Positions 36,401 to 44,089 of a stretch of 64,000 nucleotides of DNA are shown here, in pieces; position 1 is the first letter of the stretch, and each line of letters starts with the position of its first letter. The position numbers were made by a program, and so were the translations under genes. Origin of the DNA: Microcystis panniformis FACHB-1757 (GTDB lineage Bacteria; Cyanobacteriota; Cyanobacteriia; Cyanobacteriales; Microcystaceae). The DNA lies in contig NZ_CP011339.1 of the NCBI RefSeq assembly GCF_001264245.1, positions 2,728,001-2,792,000 of the forward strand, in the 5' to 3' direction. The notes under the pieces are model-generated. The model had not been told where the DNA came from. It saw nothing but the letters and a program-made list of their open reading frames with translations, and ran no database searches.

Positions 36401-39235
36401 TATTTTTATATGTAATAGGGGATCAGTAGTTGCCGTCGAAGACATTATTTGTTGTAAGATTTGAATGGCTTTAAGCTTATAGGGATCAGTCATAACAGGA
36501 AGGCTTTCTAAATCGTCAATTTTCCTTTTTTGTAGAATTAAATTTAAGGACTTATTAATGCTTTGATTAATATTACTTTTGCCATTTCTTCTATAAATTA
36601 AAATTCCCAGTTCTTTCAAAGTTTTTAAAGCGGTATCAATCGCCTGATCAGGTTGAAAATTTGCATAGTAAAATTCAATCTTTATCTGATATGTTTTGAC
36701 TTTATCTAAGATCGATTTAGCTTGGTTAATAATGATATTTGAATAAAATAAAATTTGCTGAAATTCTGTATTAAGAAAGAGAGAATGTAATTTTTCTTCA
36801 TGAAGTTCTAAAGTCAATTGATACTGCTCACTCCAACTATTAGTTGTTAATAAACTGAGACCAGAATCTAAATACTTTAATGCTGTTTCATAAGCAGTTG
36901 ATGCTTTAGCTTTTTTAGCAGCTTTAAGATTTAATTCTGCCAAGTTATCTTTTTCTTGTTGCTCAGTAATTAGCTCAGAACCTTCATTAAGTTGATTAAC
37001 AATTTCAAAAATATTGTTTAATAATTCATCGTCTGTAATGTTTTTTAGCAGTAGGCGACCAATTTGTAGATGAGTCCTTTTCTTTTCTTCCTCTGGAATT
37101 AAAGAATAAACTGCTTGCTGCACTCTGTCGTGTAAAAATTTATAGGAAACATAGTTAGAATACCCACCCAAAGTTTCAGTTTCTAAGAGTTGCCTCGATA
37201 ATTCTTTTGAATCCCAGAGTAGAGCTAGTTTATAGTTATTATCTAATGGTATTACTAACCCTTTATCAAGGGCTAATTGTAGTTGTTGAGCCGTAATATG
37301 TTGAGATGTATTATTTACAATAGAAAGAGCTTCTAGACTAAATTGATTACCAATACAAGCGGCTAATTTTAGAATATTTTGAGTTTTTTGAGCTAATTTT
37401 TTTATTTTATGGGTCATTAAATCAACGACATTATCGGTAATTGATAGACTTTTAATTTCGGTAAGATCCCATTGCCAATAACTTTGCTTATTATTTTCCA
37501 ATTTAGTAGAAGAAGGATTAAATATTATGAAACCATCTTGGTATAAAGAATAGAGAAACTGAGCGATAAAAAAGGGGTTTCCACCTGTTTTCTGTGTCAC
37601 CAAATCTGCCAAAGGCATAGTAACTTCTATCGAACAACTTAAGGTATCAGCAATTAATTGATTAATGTGCTTCATCTGCAAAGGAGCAAGAGTAATTTTC
37701 GATACAGAAACTTGTGATTGCTGAATTTTCTCTAAAGTATTCATTAAAGGATGAATCGAACTAACTTCATTATCTCGATAGGCTCCAATTATCAGAAAAT
37801 ATTTAATGTCAGAATCTGATATTAATTGTTCAATTAAGTTTAAAGAGGGTAAATCTGCCCATTGTAAATCATCGATAAATATCACTAATGGATTTTCTTT
37901 TTGAGAAAAAACATTGACAAATCGTTTAAAAAATAAATGAAATCTATTTTGACTTTCACTTCCTCCTAATAGTTCAACAGGTTGCTGTTTGCCAATAATT
38001 TTTTCAACTTCGGGAATAACATCGATAATAATTTGACCGTTCTTACCCAATGCTTCCAAAATTTTCTCTTTCCAAGCTTGCAGGATATTTTCTGGCTCAC
38101 CTAGAAGTTGACGGATTAAGATTTGAAAGGCTTGAGAAATAGCTGAATAAGGAGTATCTCTTTGTAACTGATCAAATTTTCCTCTAATTAATCGCCCTTG
38201 CTTATATGTAACTTGTTGGTAAATTTCATGAACTAAAGCTGATTTCCCAATCCCTGAATAGCCAGAAATGAGGATCATTTCATTGGTTCCTTGACTAACC
38301 CGCTCAAAAGCCTTCAAAAGTTGAGTAACTTCCCGTTTTCGACCATATATTTTTTGAGAAATCTGAAATTTATCAGTCAGATCCTGACCACCTAAAGAAA
38401 ACTGAGCAATCTGTCCTAACGTCTTTAATTGATGAAGACAGATTTCTAAGTCAGCTTTAATACCCAAGGCAGTTTGATATCTTTTTTCTGGGGTTTTTGC
38501 GAGCAGTTTGTTAATGATATTAGAGAGAGTTAAGGGAATCTCTGGAATGAGTTGATGAACAGGTAAAGGTTGTTGGGCAATATGACAATGAACTAACTCC
38601 ATAGGATCGGTGGTTTCAAAGGGCAATTGATTGGTTAAAAGTTCATATAAAGTAACTCCAAGGGAATAAAAATCACTACGGTAATCTAGACCTCGGTTCA
38701 TTCTTCCTGTTTGTTCTGGGGCAATATAAGCTAAAGTCCCTTCTAATTGGTTAGGAGGACAAGCTGTGAAAAATTCTTGGGATAAACGGGTGGAAATATC
38801 AAAATCAATGATTTTCAGTTGTTCGGTTTCAGGGTTATAGACAATATTAGATGGGTTAATGTCTTTGTGAATAATATTAGCCTGATGAATAGCAGCTAAC
38901 CCCTCAGTTATTTTAATAGCGATCAAAAGAAAGTTTTCCAAATTTAATTTACCTTGAGATAGCAATAACTCTAAAGATCGACCTCCAAAATCTTCTAAAA
39001 ACATTATCAAACTATTATAGTGTCGCTGTAAATCATAAGCTTTAACAACACTGTCTATGTTCAAAGAACGGATAATTTCATATTCCTGTCGATAACGGGT
39101 AATCTCTGAAGGAGTTGGATAATTTTCTTTAAGAATTTTAAGAATAATCGGTTGAGCATTTGCCTTAAAAATACCTCGATAGACTAGAGAACTAGAACTT
39201 TCATAAATTTTTGTGATTAGTTGATAATCTTTCAT
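33452..39235 (-). CDS. Ser/Thr kinase - AAA - GAF - AAA-like fusion signalling protein
   Basis: 1927 residues. Domains in order: kinase 1-265 (catalytic HKDINPSN 123-130; the Mg motif reads DFD at 144-146 instead of DFG); AAA_16 ATPase about 290-560 (ILISGYSGIGKSALVHEIY, VIFIDDLQWADLPSLNLIEQ); long TPR-like helical part to ~1330; GAF about 1360-1510 (KETKSILCTPLLNQGQLKGI); coiled coil (QRVEERTKELTNTLEVLKAT); then an AAA-like domain about 1580-1927 (YVLNARQMGKSSLMVRMM, VIFIDEIDSILG). Relatives (multi-sensor PknK-type kinases) usually end in a histidine kinase; here the AAA-like module replaces it. No signal peptide is present; it should be a cytoplasmic sensor. Confidence 0.93.
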   Translation of the reverse strand: MKDYQLITKIYESSSSLVYRGIFKANAQPIILKILKENYPTPSEITRYRQEYEIIRSLNIDSVVKAYDLQRHYNSLIMFLEDFGGRSLELLLSQGKLNLENFLLIAIKITEGLAAIHQANIIHKDINPSNIVYNPETEQLKIIDFDISTRLSQEFFTACPPNQLEGTLAYIAPEQTGRMNRGLDYRSDFYSLGVTLYELLTNQLPFETTDPMELVHCHIAQQPLPVHQLIPEIPLTLSNIINKLLAKTPEKRYQTALGIKADLEICLHQLKTLGQIAQFSLGGQDLTDKFQISQKIYGRKREVTQLLKAFERVSQGTNEMILISGYSGIGKSALVHEIYQQVTYKQGRLIRGKFDQLQRDTPYSAISQAFQILIRQLLGEPENILQAWKEKILEALGKNGQIIIDVIPEVEKIIGKQQPVELLGGSESQNRFHLFFKRFVNVFSQKENPLVIFIDDLQWADLPSLNLIEQLISDSDIKYFLIIGAYRDNEVSSIHPLMNTLEKIQQSQVSVSKITLAPLQMKHINQLIADTLSCSIEVTMPLADLVTQKTGGNPFFIAQFLYSLYQDGFIIFNPSSTKLENNKQSYWQWDLTEIKSLSITDNVVDLMTHKIKKLAQKTQNILKLAACIGNQFSLEALSIVNNTSQHITAQQLQLALDKGLVIPLDNNYKLALLWDSKELSRQLLETETLGGYSNYVSYKFLHDRVQQAVYSLIPEEEKKRTHLQIGRLLLKNITDDELLNNIFEIVNQLNEGSELITEQQEKDNLAELNLKAAKKAKASTAYETALKYLDSGLSLLTTNSWSEQYQLTLELHEEKLHSLFLNTEFQQILFYSNIIINQAKSILDKVKTYQIKIEFYYANFQPDQAIDTALKTLKELGILIYRRNGKSNINQSINKSLNLILQKRKIDDLESLPVMTDPYKLKAIQILQQIMSSTATTDPLLHIKIILKQIDLFINHGNSPESAATYSYYGMILCGSINNYNLGYEFGKLALKLLDKYNIRQVQALIIQTHYGCIYHWKEYLRNKEIDNELLKSFQIGLDVGDNQFASYVAIDYCIYRLLGGYHLEEVEQEYIKYNRVIKKLKQTFSSFYQEISYNIVNNLQKSLKKEIALFVGKSPEEENAVLDQLNQTNNEWLLFLIYFAKLLLFYLLKIYKSAVTYGERGLQYISNPTINSFLISPQHNFYSSLSFLAYYHDTEQNDQRKLLQQVDNNQKNMAKWASHCPANFQHKYDLVEAEKARVLGQNWEAQEFYEKAIQGAKKYEFIHEEALAYERASEFYFTLGREEIGKLYLRNAYHCYIRWGAKAKVKQLEEEYPQYLLGISNENKSKGLSTTISTTGNDGAVLDLTTILKASQAISGEIKLENLLTNLMKIVIENAGAQKGCLILEQEGNWVIEAQGTIDQETINILQSIPIESIDHDNSIPILPTSIINYVARTKGTIVLNDATSEGQFTNDYYIVDKETKSILCTPLLNQGQLKGIVYLENNLTTGAFTSERVELLNILAAQAAISIDNSRLYQTLEQRVEERTKELTNTLEVLKATQAELIFENDLLKSAEQPPKFVYQVGGSLPMDAPNYVVRQADRNLYKALKQGLFCYVLNARQMGKSSLMVRMMSQLQKEGIRCAVIDLTRLGTDNITPEQWYKGLAVDLLRSFGLIKQLKTFKAWWNEQLDLPPVQRLGQFMEEFLLVNDDFNQRQSRQSTVIFIDEIDSILGLKFDVSDFFALIRSFYNQRAIQPQFQELTFAFFGATTPSALITDPQKTPFNIGNAIELASFKEHEAQPLLYGLTEKVSNLQTMLKQVLSWTGGQPFLTQKLCQLMRDSEQPIPSNQEEQWLANLVAEKIIQDWEMQDQPEHLKTIQDRLLQSPNRTQLLTLYRQILHQEAIQIDNNPYLPELFLSGLVVKRHGKMDVHNRIYQTIFNTDWLERSLS

Positions 39236-39307
39236 AACTCACTTTTTAATAACGTTTTTACTTATTTTCTAGCATTTGAGCAGAAAAATGTCCATTAAAC
39301 TCTTAGA

Positions 39308-40687
39308 TCAGACTTGAGAATAAATTTCTGTCACCGTTGTGGTTAGCACTGAGTATCCATCTTTTAGTTCTTGATCAATTATTTGCGATTTCCACATCTC
39401 ACAGTCTTGACAAGCTCTTCTTTTTTCTAATTGATTAAGAATTAAATCTTGTCGTAGTTGCTGGAATAACTCTCCCGACCAAATATCTTGTAAAGTTTGT
39501 TGATTATAATCCCCTAAACTTTCAATCTCTTGATCAAAACCTAGTCTAAATAAGGTTTCTATACAGTAGTAGATTTTGCCATTGGGTAAAACTGCCATTT
39601 CCAGAAAAGGGAATAAACAAGTCCAGCGCCCTTGCGCTTTTTGTTGATAATATTGGAGGGATTTTTGTACCCCTTGATTGTGTTTTTTTAGTCGCATATT
39701 ATTTTCTTGATATTCAGCAATATTAAGGATAAAAACACTATTAACTTTTGATAACCAACGATTTAAAAATGCTTCTTCTTCCTCAAGATTAACATTGTAA
39801 TTTCTGACAAAAGAGGTTCTAATTTCGCAGTCAATACCCAACTGATCTCTAATTCTTAACAGATCAATTGTATTGGATTCGACCTGGCTTAAATCTCCAC
39901 CTCGAATTCTTAAATAAGTCTCTGGAGTCGCCGCATCAAGACTAATATCAATACTGGTTAAACCCGATTTTAACAGAGCTTTAATATAAGTTTTATTCAG
40001 AAGTTGACCATTAGTAGTTAGATGAACTTTTGGAACACCTTGCTGTCGGCAAAGTTGAATAAAGTCTATAAGTTTAGGATGAAGTAATGGTTCTTCAACA
40101 CTACCTATTACAATGGTAGTTGCTGCTTTTCCACAGTCTGCTGCTAGTTTCTCCATCATCTCCCAAGACATGACTTTTTTCTTTTGAAAAAAATCTGTAG
40201 TATGATTAGACTTTATCGAAGAACTATGATAGGGACACATAACACACTTAAGATTACAAGTGTTACCAACAACAACTCTGACATAAGAAGGTGCGATCGC
40301 TTTTCCATAATGACAACTAAAATAATGTAACTGCTCATCTCTATCTATTGCCGATAGTAAAACTAATGGAATAGGCTGAGGTTGAATAGTTTTGCTTGTT
40401 AGGAATGTCTCTATGTGGGGTTGTAATTGATGCCAAATATCACTTAATTCTTGGGGATATAAATACGCTAGTATAGGATAACTAGGCAAACCCAAATCTG
40501 AAAGAATGGGTAAAGTTGGCTGAAAGACAACAACCGCATATTTATCCTTAGCCGTCATTAGCAATTTTTTGATACTATGAGGATGCAAAGGAATATTATG
40601 GGAGGGAATCTCAAGAATTCTATCTGAAAAGATAGAAGTATTTATTGTCAGATCGGATAAAAGGTTCTGAGGATCTTTAATAATCAT
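39308..40687 (-). CDS. Radical SAM / SPASM-type protein
   Basis: 459 residues. The cluster-binding motif is CNLKCVMC (C144, C148, C151) in VRVVVGNTCNLKCVMCPYHS. The barrel follows with TTIVIGSVEEPLLHPKLIDF, VHLTTNGQLLNKTYIKALLK and SIDISLDAATPETYLRIRGG. A C-terminal SPASM-like region carries WTCLFPFLEMAVLPNGKIYYC and RRACQDCEMW, ligands for extra Fe-S clusters. Such enzymes often modify peptides, but others act on small molecules. The N-terminal ~135 residues are not recognised. The next genes upstream on the same strand encode an unknown protein and an amidohydrolase, 204 bp away. Confidence 0.88.
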   Translation of the reverse strand: MIIKDPQNLLSDLTINTSIFSDRILEIPSHNIPLHPHSIKKLLMTAKDKYAVVVFQPTLPILSDLGLPSYPILAYLYPQELSDIWHQLQPHIETFLTSKTIQPQPIPLVLLSAIDRDEQLHYFSCHYGKAIAPSYVRVVVGNTCNLKCVMCPYHSSSIKSNHTTDFFQKKKVMSWEMMEKLAADCGKAATTIVIGSVEEPLLHPKLIDFIQLCRQQGVPKVHLTTNGQLLNKTYIKALLKSGLTSIDISLDAATPETYLRIRGGDLSQVESNTIDLLRIRDQLGIDCEIRTSFVRNYNVNLEEEEAFLNRWLSKVNSVFILNIAEYQENNMRLKKHNQGVQKSLQYYQQKAQGRWTCLFPFLEMAVLPNGKIYYCIETLFRLGFDQEIESLGDYNQQTLQDIWSGELFQQLRQDLILNQLEKRRACQDCEMWKSQIIDQELKDGYSVLTTTVTEIYSQV

Positions 40688-40756
40688 TTTTTGACTAATT
40701 TAACGATAAAATCCTCACCCTTGAGGTGAGGCGAGCAATTCTTATTTTTGTTCAAT

Positions 40757-40877
40757 TAAGTAGGTGGGTGGAATTAAATATAAGATGAACGTAGGTTGGG
40801 TTGAAGCATGAAACCCAACCCCCGATTATGTTACGCTACCGCTAACCCATCCTACAAATAATTGTGCCTCCCTACTT
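40757..40877. repeat. MITE-like repeat with TAAGTAGGTGGG ends
   Basis: The left TTAAGTAGGTGGGTGG and right TGCCTCCCTACTTA are imperfect inverted repeats. Inside lies a second inverted pair, GTAGGTTGGGTTGAAGCATG...ACCCAACC and AACCCATCCTAC, a piece seen in many bacterial intergenic repeats. No coding capacity. Confidence 0.65.
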
Positions 40878-40891
40878 AGTTTGTAAGGCTT

Positions 40892-41548
40892 CTAGGAACA
40901 AGTTGTCGGAATATAAGGATTGTCGGCAAAATATTTCCCTGGTTTTCGGTTTGATATCCAGTCGGACAAATCATCTGCATTTAAAGTGGCATTTCCCCAT
41001 GACGGCTCAGGTGGATAGGGAATAATCATTTTAAACAACTCTGGTGCATTGTTATCTGCATCCAATATTTGACCAATAAAGCTACTATACGTCACTTCAA
41101 ATAAGTAACCCAAGCTTGGGTTTTGCTCTCCCAGTTCATATTCATCAAAGATTGGAAAAATATATTCATCGGGTGGTTTACCTTGTGGAAAGAAGACTTG
41201 TTTCAGTAAATAAGCTGGATCAGATTCATCAACGGTTTCTAGTGGTTGTTTGGGATTAGCTCCAAACAATTTTTTGAGGTGATCAGCATTCTTTCCTTTT
41301 TTCAATCCCTGGTCTGAGGTCGGATGTTCAAAATAAGTCCTTAAGAGATTGGCCACTCTCTTTTGCTCGGCGTATTTCTCTTCATTTTCATCAGCCCATC
41401 GCCAAATATAAGCAATAATTTGAGAAACTTGTTTTGACTGTTGATAAAGACGCTGTAAAAAATTAATGTGTGGGGATTTATGTTTCATTTGATGAGCGGC
41501 TTCATTAACTTTTTCTGCCTTGTAGAATAAGCTACGAGTTTCAAACAT
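40892..41548 (-). CDS. Unknown protein between radical SAM and amidohydrolase genes
   Basis: 218 residues from ATG 41548 (MFETRSLFYKAEKVNEAAHQ), which has AAGGAAG about 9 bases upstream; an upstream start at 41608 would overlap the amidohydrolase. The N-terminal half is helical and charged (FLQRLYQQSKQVSQIIAYIW). The C-terminal half is proline-rich and ends LSDWISNRKPGKYFADNPYI-PTTCS. I do not recognise the family. It has no membrane segment or signal peptide. The 23-bp gap to the amidohydrolase indicates one operon. It could be a substrate or partner of the radical SAM enzyme; that is speculation. Confidence 0.75.
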   Translation of the reverse strand: MFETRSLFYKAEKVNEAAHQMKHKSPHINFLQRLYQQSKQVSQIIAYIWRWADENEEKYAEQKRVANLLRTYFEHPTSDQGLKKGKNADHLKKLFGANPKQPLETVDESDPAYLLKQVFFPQGKPPDEYIFPIFDEYELGEQNPSLGYLFEVTYSSFIGQILDADNNAPELFKMIIPYPPEPSWGNATLNADDLSDWISNRKPGKYFADNPYIPTTCS

Positions 41549-41571
41549 AAGTGTGCTTCCTTTTTGAGAAA

Positions 41572-42657
41572 TTAAATTGGACAATAAAATCGCTGAGGAT
41601 TTTCCCAAACGATTTTTTTGACTATCTCCTGAGATAAGTTGTCTTCAAGTCCTATAACTTTTTTTACCCCATCAGCCTGATGATCCATGTGAGGATAATC
41701 AGACCCGAAGATTAAGTTATCAGAACCGATAAAATCAATGACCTGAGCCAAACAAGGTTCAGAGGGTTCCCCTGCAATGTAACACTGACGGCGGAAATAC
41801 TCCGATGGTAGTAATTTTACCCGATCTTGGACTTCCCAATGTAAATTTTTATACTCCTCGTCAAGCTTCCATAACCAATAGGGAAGCCAACCACACCCTG
41901 ACTCTAGAAACGCCACCCTCAGCCTCCGATGACGTTCTAAAACCCCCCCTTCAATTAAGGCTAACAGTGCCATCATTTGTTCCATCGGGTGAGAACAAGC
42001 ATGAAGCGCAAACCGACTATTAAACCGCTCTGCACCAGTGGTGGGTAAGCGGCTATGAGTGCCTTCATGAATTCCTACAGCCATGTCCAAATCCTCGCAG
42101 GCCGCCCAAAAGTGTTCATAGGCTCGATCGCTCAAAATTCTGCCTTTAACGGGATTAGGGCGCAAAAAAACCGCCTTCCAGCCCAAGTTCGCCATGCGGT
42201 GTAGCTCTTTGACCATATCTTCGGGATCATGTTGATTGACTGCAGCCACTCCTTTCAGTCTAGCCGGGTCATAGCTACAATATTCTTCATATAACCATGT
42301 ATTGTAGGCACGGACAAAAGCCCCCATCACTTCGGCAGGTAGGCTATCAATGGCAAATAACCACAGTCCATAGGTAGGATAAATAAAGGCCCTATCTACC
42401 CCCATTTGTACCATTGCTTGAACATGGGACTCTGGGTTATAGCGGTTGAGATAAGCATGGGGATGAGCTTGCATCATCTGCTTATTCCCTTCTGCTTGGA
42501 CTTGTGGGGAGATTTTTTGACTAATCGGTTCTCCTTTGATTTTCATGTCAGCAGAAGGAGCAAATTCCCTAAATTTAGGGTCTAGGTATTGGCCCCACAT
42601 TGCGGGGGGTTCAATGACGTGGGAATCAGCATCAATAATTTTGTACCCGTTGAGCAT
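41572..42657 (-). CDS. Amidohydrolase family protein (PF04909 type)
   Basis: 361 residues. The metal site begins with IDADSHVIEPPAMWGQYL, continues with MAVGIHEGTHSRLPTTG, and closes with NLIFGSDYPHMDHQADG, the pattern of amidohydrolase_2 enzymes such as aminocarboxymuconate decarboxylase. These hydrolyse or decarboxylate aromatic or cyclic acids using one Zn. It is the first gene of a minus-strand set with the unknown protein and the radical SAM enzyme. Two HIP1 sites lie in its promoter region. The substrate is unknown. Confidence 0.9.
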   Translation of the reverse strand: MLNGYKIIDADSHVIEPPAMWGQYLDPKFREFAPSADMKIKGEPISQKISPQVQAEGNKQMMQAHPHAYLNRYNPESHVQAMVQMGVDRAFIYPTYGLWLFAIDSLPAEVMGAFVRAYNTWLYEEYCSYDPARLKGVAAVNQHDPEDMVKELHRMANLGWKAVFLRPNPVKGRILSDRAYEHFWAACEDLDMAVGIHEGTHSRLPTTGAERFNSRFALHACSHPMEQMMALLALIEGGVLERHRRLRVAFLESGCGWLPYWLWKLDEEYKNLHWEVQDRVKLLPSEYFRRQCYIAGEPSEPCLAQVIDFIGSDNLIFGSDYPHMDHQADGVKKVIGLEDNLSQEIVKKIVWENPQRFYCPI

Positions 42658-42798
42658 AGCGATTTTTCGGCAATTTTCTACCTAAATTATATTTGATTGG
42701 GAAAAAGCGATCGCTTTTTTTAGGCTTTTTTTTCATCCCCTAAAACTCCATGGATTGATTGGGTTAAACTTGATACAACACTTTATTAAACTTAACGA

Positions 42799-42903
42799 AT
42801 GGAAGCGATTGAATTTAAAATGATTCTTCATCATGGCACAGTTGTCATTCCCCCTGAATACCCCTCTAAGTGGGAAGGTAAGGCGATCCGTGTGATACTC
42901 TGA
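42799..42903 (+). CDS. Short antitoxin-like fragment
   Basis: 34 residues, MEAIEFKMILHHGTVVIPPE-YPSKWEGKAIRVIL. The pattern (beta strand, G.V.IP.EY) resembles the N-terminal domain of small cyanobacterial antitoxins, which normally continue past residue 60. No toxin gene follows directly. It is probably a truncated leftover of another module rather than a working gene. Confidence 0.5.
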   Translation: MEAIEFKMILHHGTVVIPPEYPSKWEGKAIRVIL

Positions 42904-42916
42904 AGGGGTTTTGAGC

Positions 42917-42951
42917 TTGACTCAACCTTCTAAGATACATATAATGTATGT
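42917..42951 (+). promoter_or_regulatory. Promoter and palindromic operator of the first brnTA module
   Basis: TTGACT (42917-42922) and TATAAT (42940-42945) stand 17 bases apart, a near-consensus housekeeping promoter. The -10 box lies inside the palindrome ATACATATAATGTATGTAT. A repressor binding there would block RNA polymerase, as expected for BrnA-type autoregulation. The start site would fall within a few bases of the brnT coding sequence. Confidence 0.7.
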
Positions 42952-43224
42952 ATAACATTTGAATATGATCCCAGAAAAGCAAAAACCAACTGGCAAAAGC
43001 ACGGTGTTTCCTTTGCAGAAGCTGAAATGGTGTTTTTTGATCCCCTCGCTATTCATGATCTTGATCCCGATTGTATAACAGAAGAACGTTTTATTGCAGT
43101 GGGGATGGGAAACATGGGATCACTATTAGTGGTTATTTATACTTTGCGGGGTGAAGTCATTCGCTTGATTTCCGCTCGTCGTGCTACAAAACAAGAGAGA
43201 AAAACTTATGAGAAAGGAATATGA
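42952..43224 (+). CDS. brnT: BrnT-type toxin, no canonical start codon
   Basis: The conserved BrnT sequence runs FEYDPRKAKTNWQKHGVSFA, EAEMVFFDPLAIHDLD, EERFIAVGMG and EVIRLISARRATKQERKTYE, about 90 residues in full. The family usually begins M-x-F-E-Y/W-D; here the corresponding codon is ATA (42952), and the next ATG in frame (43027) would drop the first ~25 residues. BrnT is a RelE-like ribonuclease neutralised by BrnA. Either an unusual start is used, perhaps on a nearly leaderless mRNA, or the toxin has been silenced by a start-codon mutation. Confidence 0.8.
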   Translation: MTFEYDPRKAKTNWQKHGVSFAEAEMVFFDPLAIHDLDPDCITEERFIAVGMGNMGSLLVVIYTLRGEVIRLISARRATKQERKTYEKGI

Positions 43225-43462
43225 TTTTTCTAAAGGAAAACGAGGGGCGCTCATTTCCTCTCAGGGAAAAACACGCATTACCATTTATCTAGATGATGAG
43301 ATTCTAGCTTATTTTCGAGAACAGGCTGAAACCGCAGGAATGGGTTATCAAACCCTAATTAATGAGGCTTTAAAACAATATATCCAATCTCCTTCTGAGC
43401 GATCGCTCACTCAGTCCGATTTACGTCGTATTCTTCGGGAAGAATTATCAGCCCTCCAATAA
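43208..43462 (+). CDS. brnA: BrnA-type antitoxin
   Basis: 84 residues from ATG 43208 (MRKEYDFSKGKRGALISSQG); an upstream in-frame start would only add residues overlapping brnT. The central KTRITIYLDDEILAYFREQA and GMGYQTLINEALKQYI form a ribbon-helix-helix DNA-binding fold. It overlaps the brnT stop by 17 bp, the usual toxin-first order for this family. It should bind BrnT and the operator at 42935. Confidence 0.87.
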   Translation: MRKEYDFSKGKRGALISSQGKTRITIYLDDEILAYFREQAETAGMGYQTLINEALKQYIQSPSERSLTQSDLRRILREELSALQ

Positions 43463-43489
43463 TGTTGCTTATGATAGTTACAAGTTAGC

Positions 43490-43527
43490 CGATCGCTGTC
43501 TGTTTTCAAGGATTGCGATCGCTTTTT
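43490..43527. repeat. Direct repeat left of the DUF4258 module
   Basis: CGATCGCTGTCTGTTTTCAA followed by GGATTGCGATCGCTTTTT. It recurs with one change at 44124-44161, so the pair brackets the toxin-antitoxin genes at 43551-44089. Each copy contains two HIP1 cores facing each other. Confidence 0.8.
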
Positions 43528-43550
43528 AATTTTTTCTTGTCAAAGTTTAG

Positions 43551-43766
43551 TTAAACGGTAAGAGGGGTAATTTTGTAAAGATGTGCTAAATTGGAAGCTT
43601 TTTGTAGATCACCTTGACGAAGGGCTTCTCGGACATCATCTAATTTTTGAGCGTCTTCTAATGATAAATAGGGCGACCATCCTTCGGGAGTCTCAATCAG
43701 TTCTACTTCCACTTCAGCCATGTACTCTCCAATGTGGATGAGTTTAATGTGAGGCTTTTTTGTCAT
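43551..43766 (-). CDS. Small antitoxin partner of a DUF4258 toxin
   Basis: 71 residues, MTKKPHIKLIHIGEYMAEVE and EGWSPYLSLEDAQKLDDVRE. It resembles small DUF2283- or HicB-like antitoxins in size and in its pattern of strands followed by helices, but I cannot place it firmly. Its start overlaps the stop of the upstream toxin by 4 bp (toxin first). No promoter of its own is apparent. Confidence 0.65.
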   Translation of the reverse strand: MTKKPHIKLIHIGEYMAEVEVELIETPEGWSPYLSLEDAQKLDDVREALRQGDLQKASNLAHLYKITPLTV

Positions 43767-44089
43767 GGTTTTCTCCTTGTAAAATCACTTGACCAACGTG
43801 CTGGATCAGGTCTATAGGCAGTGACTAGAACAGCAGGCGATTCGGTATTCTTGGCTATACCCCAAACCACATGAACGGGTTTACCCTGACTATCTTTCTG
43901 TAAGACTAGCACACAACGCCCTTTAGGATATTCCAGGTAATCTTCGAGAATGACAGCTTCTCTAATACCTGTTATCACATCCCTTACCAGAATACCGTCA
44001 TTTGCTAGTTCATCGTAGCCATGGGCTGATATTTTGACTTGCCCACGGGAAAGTAAAGCCAGAACTAATTGGAAGGTTATACTCATCAT
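43763..44089 (-). CDS. DUF4258 family toxin-like protein
   Basis: 108 residues. ISAHGYDELANDGILVRDVI (the ISxHA-like motif), LEYPKGRCVLVLQ and PVHVVWGIAKNTESPAVLVT are typical of DUF4258, a RelE/ParE-like fold found in toxin-antitoxin modules. It precedes and overlaps the 71-residue partner. A small duplex ATG ATG gives two possible starts one codon apart. The activity in this family is not firmly established. Confidence 0.75.
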   Translation of the reverse strand: MMSITFQLVLALLSRGQVKISAHGYDELANDGILVRDVITGIREAVILEDYLEYPKGRCVLVLQKDSQGKPVHVVWGIAKNTESPAVLVTAYRPDPARWSSDFTRRKP

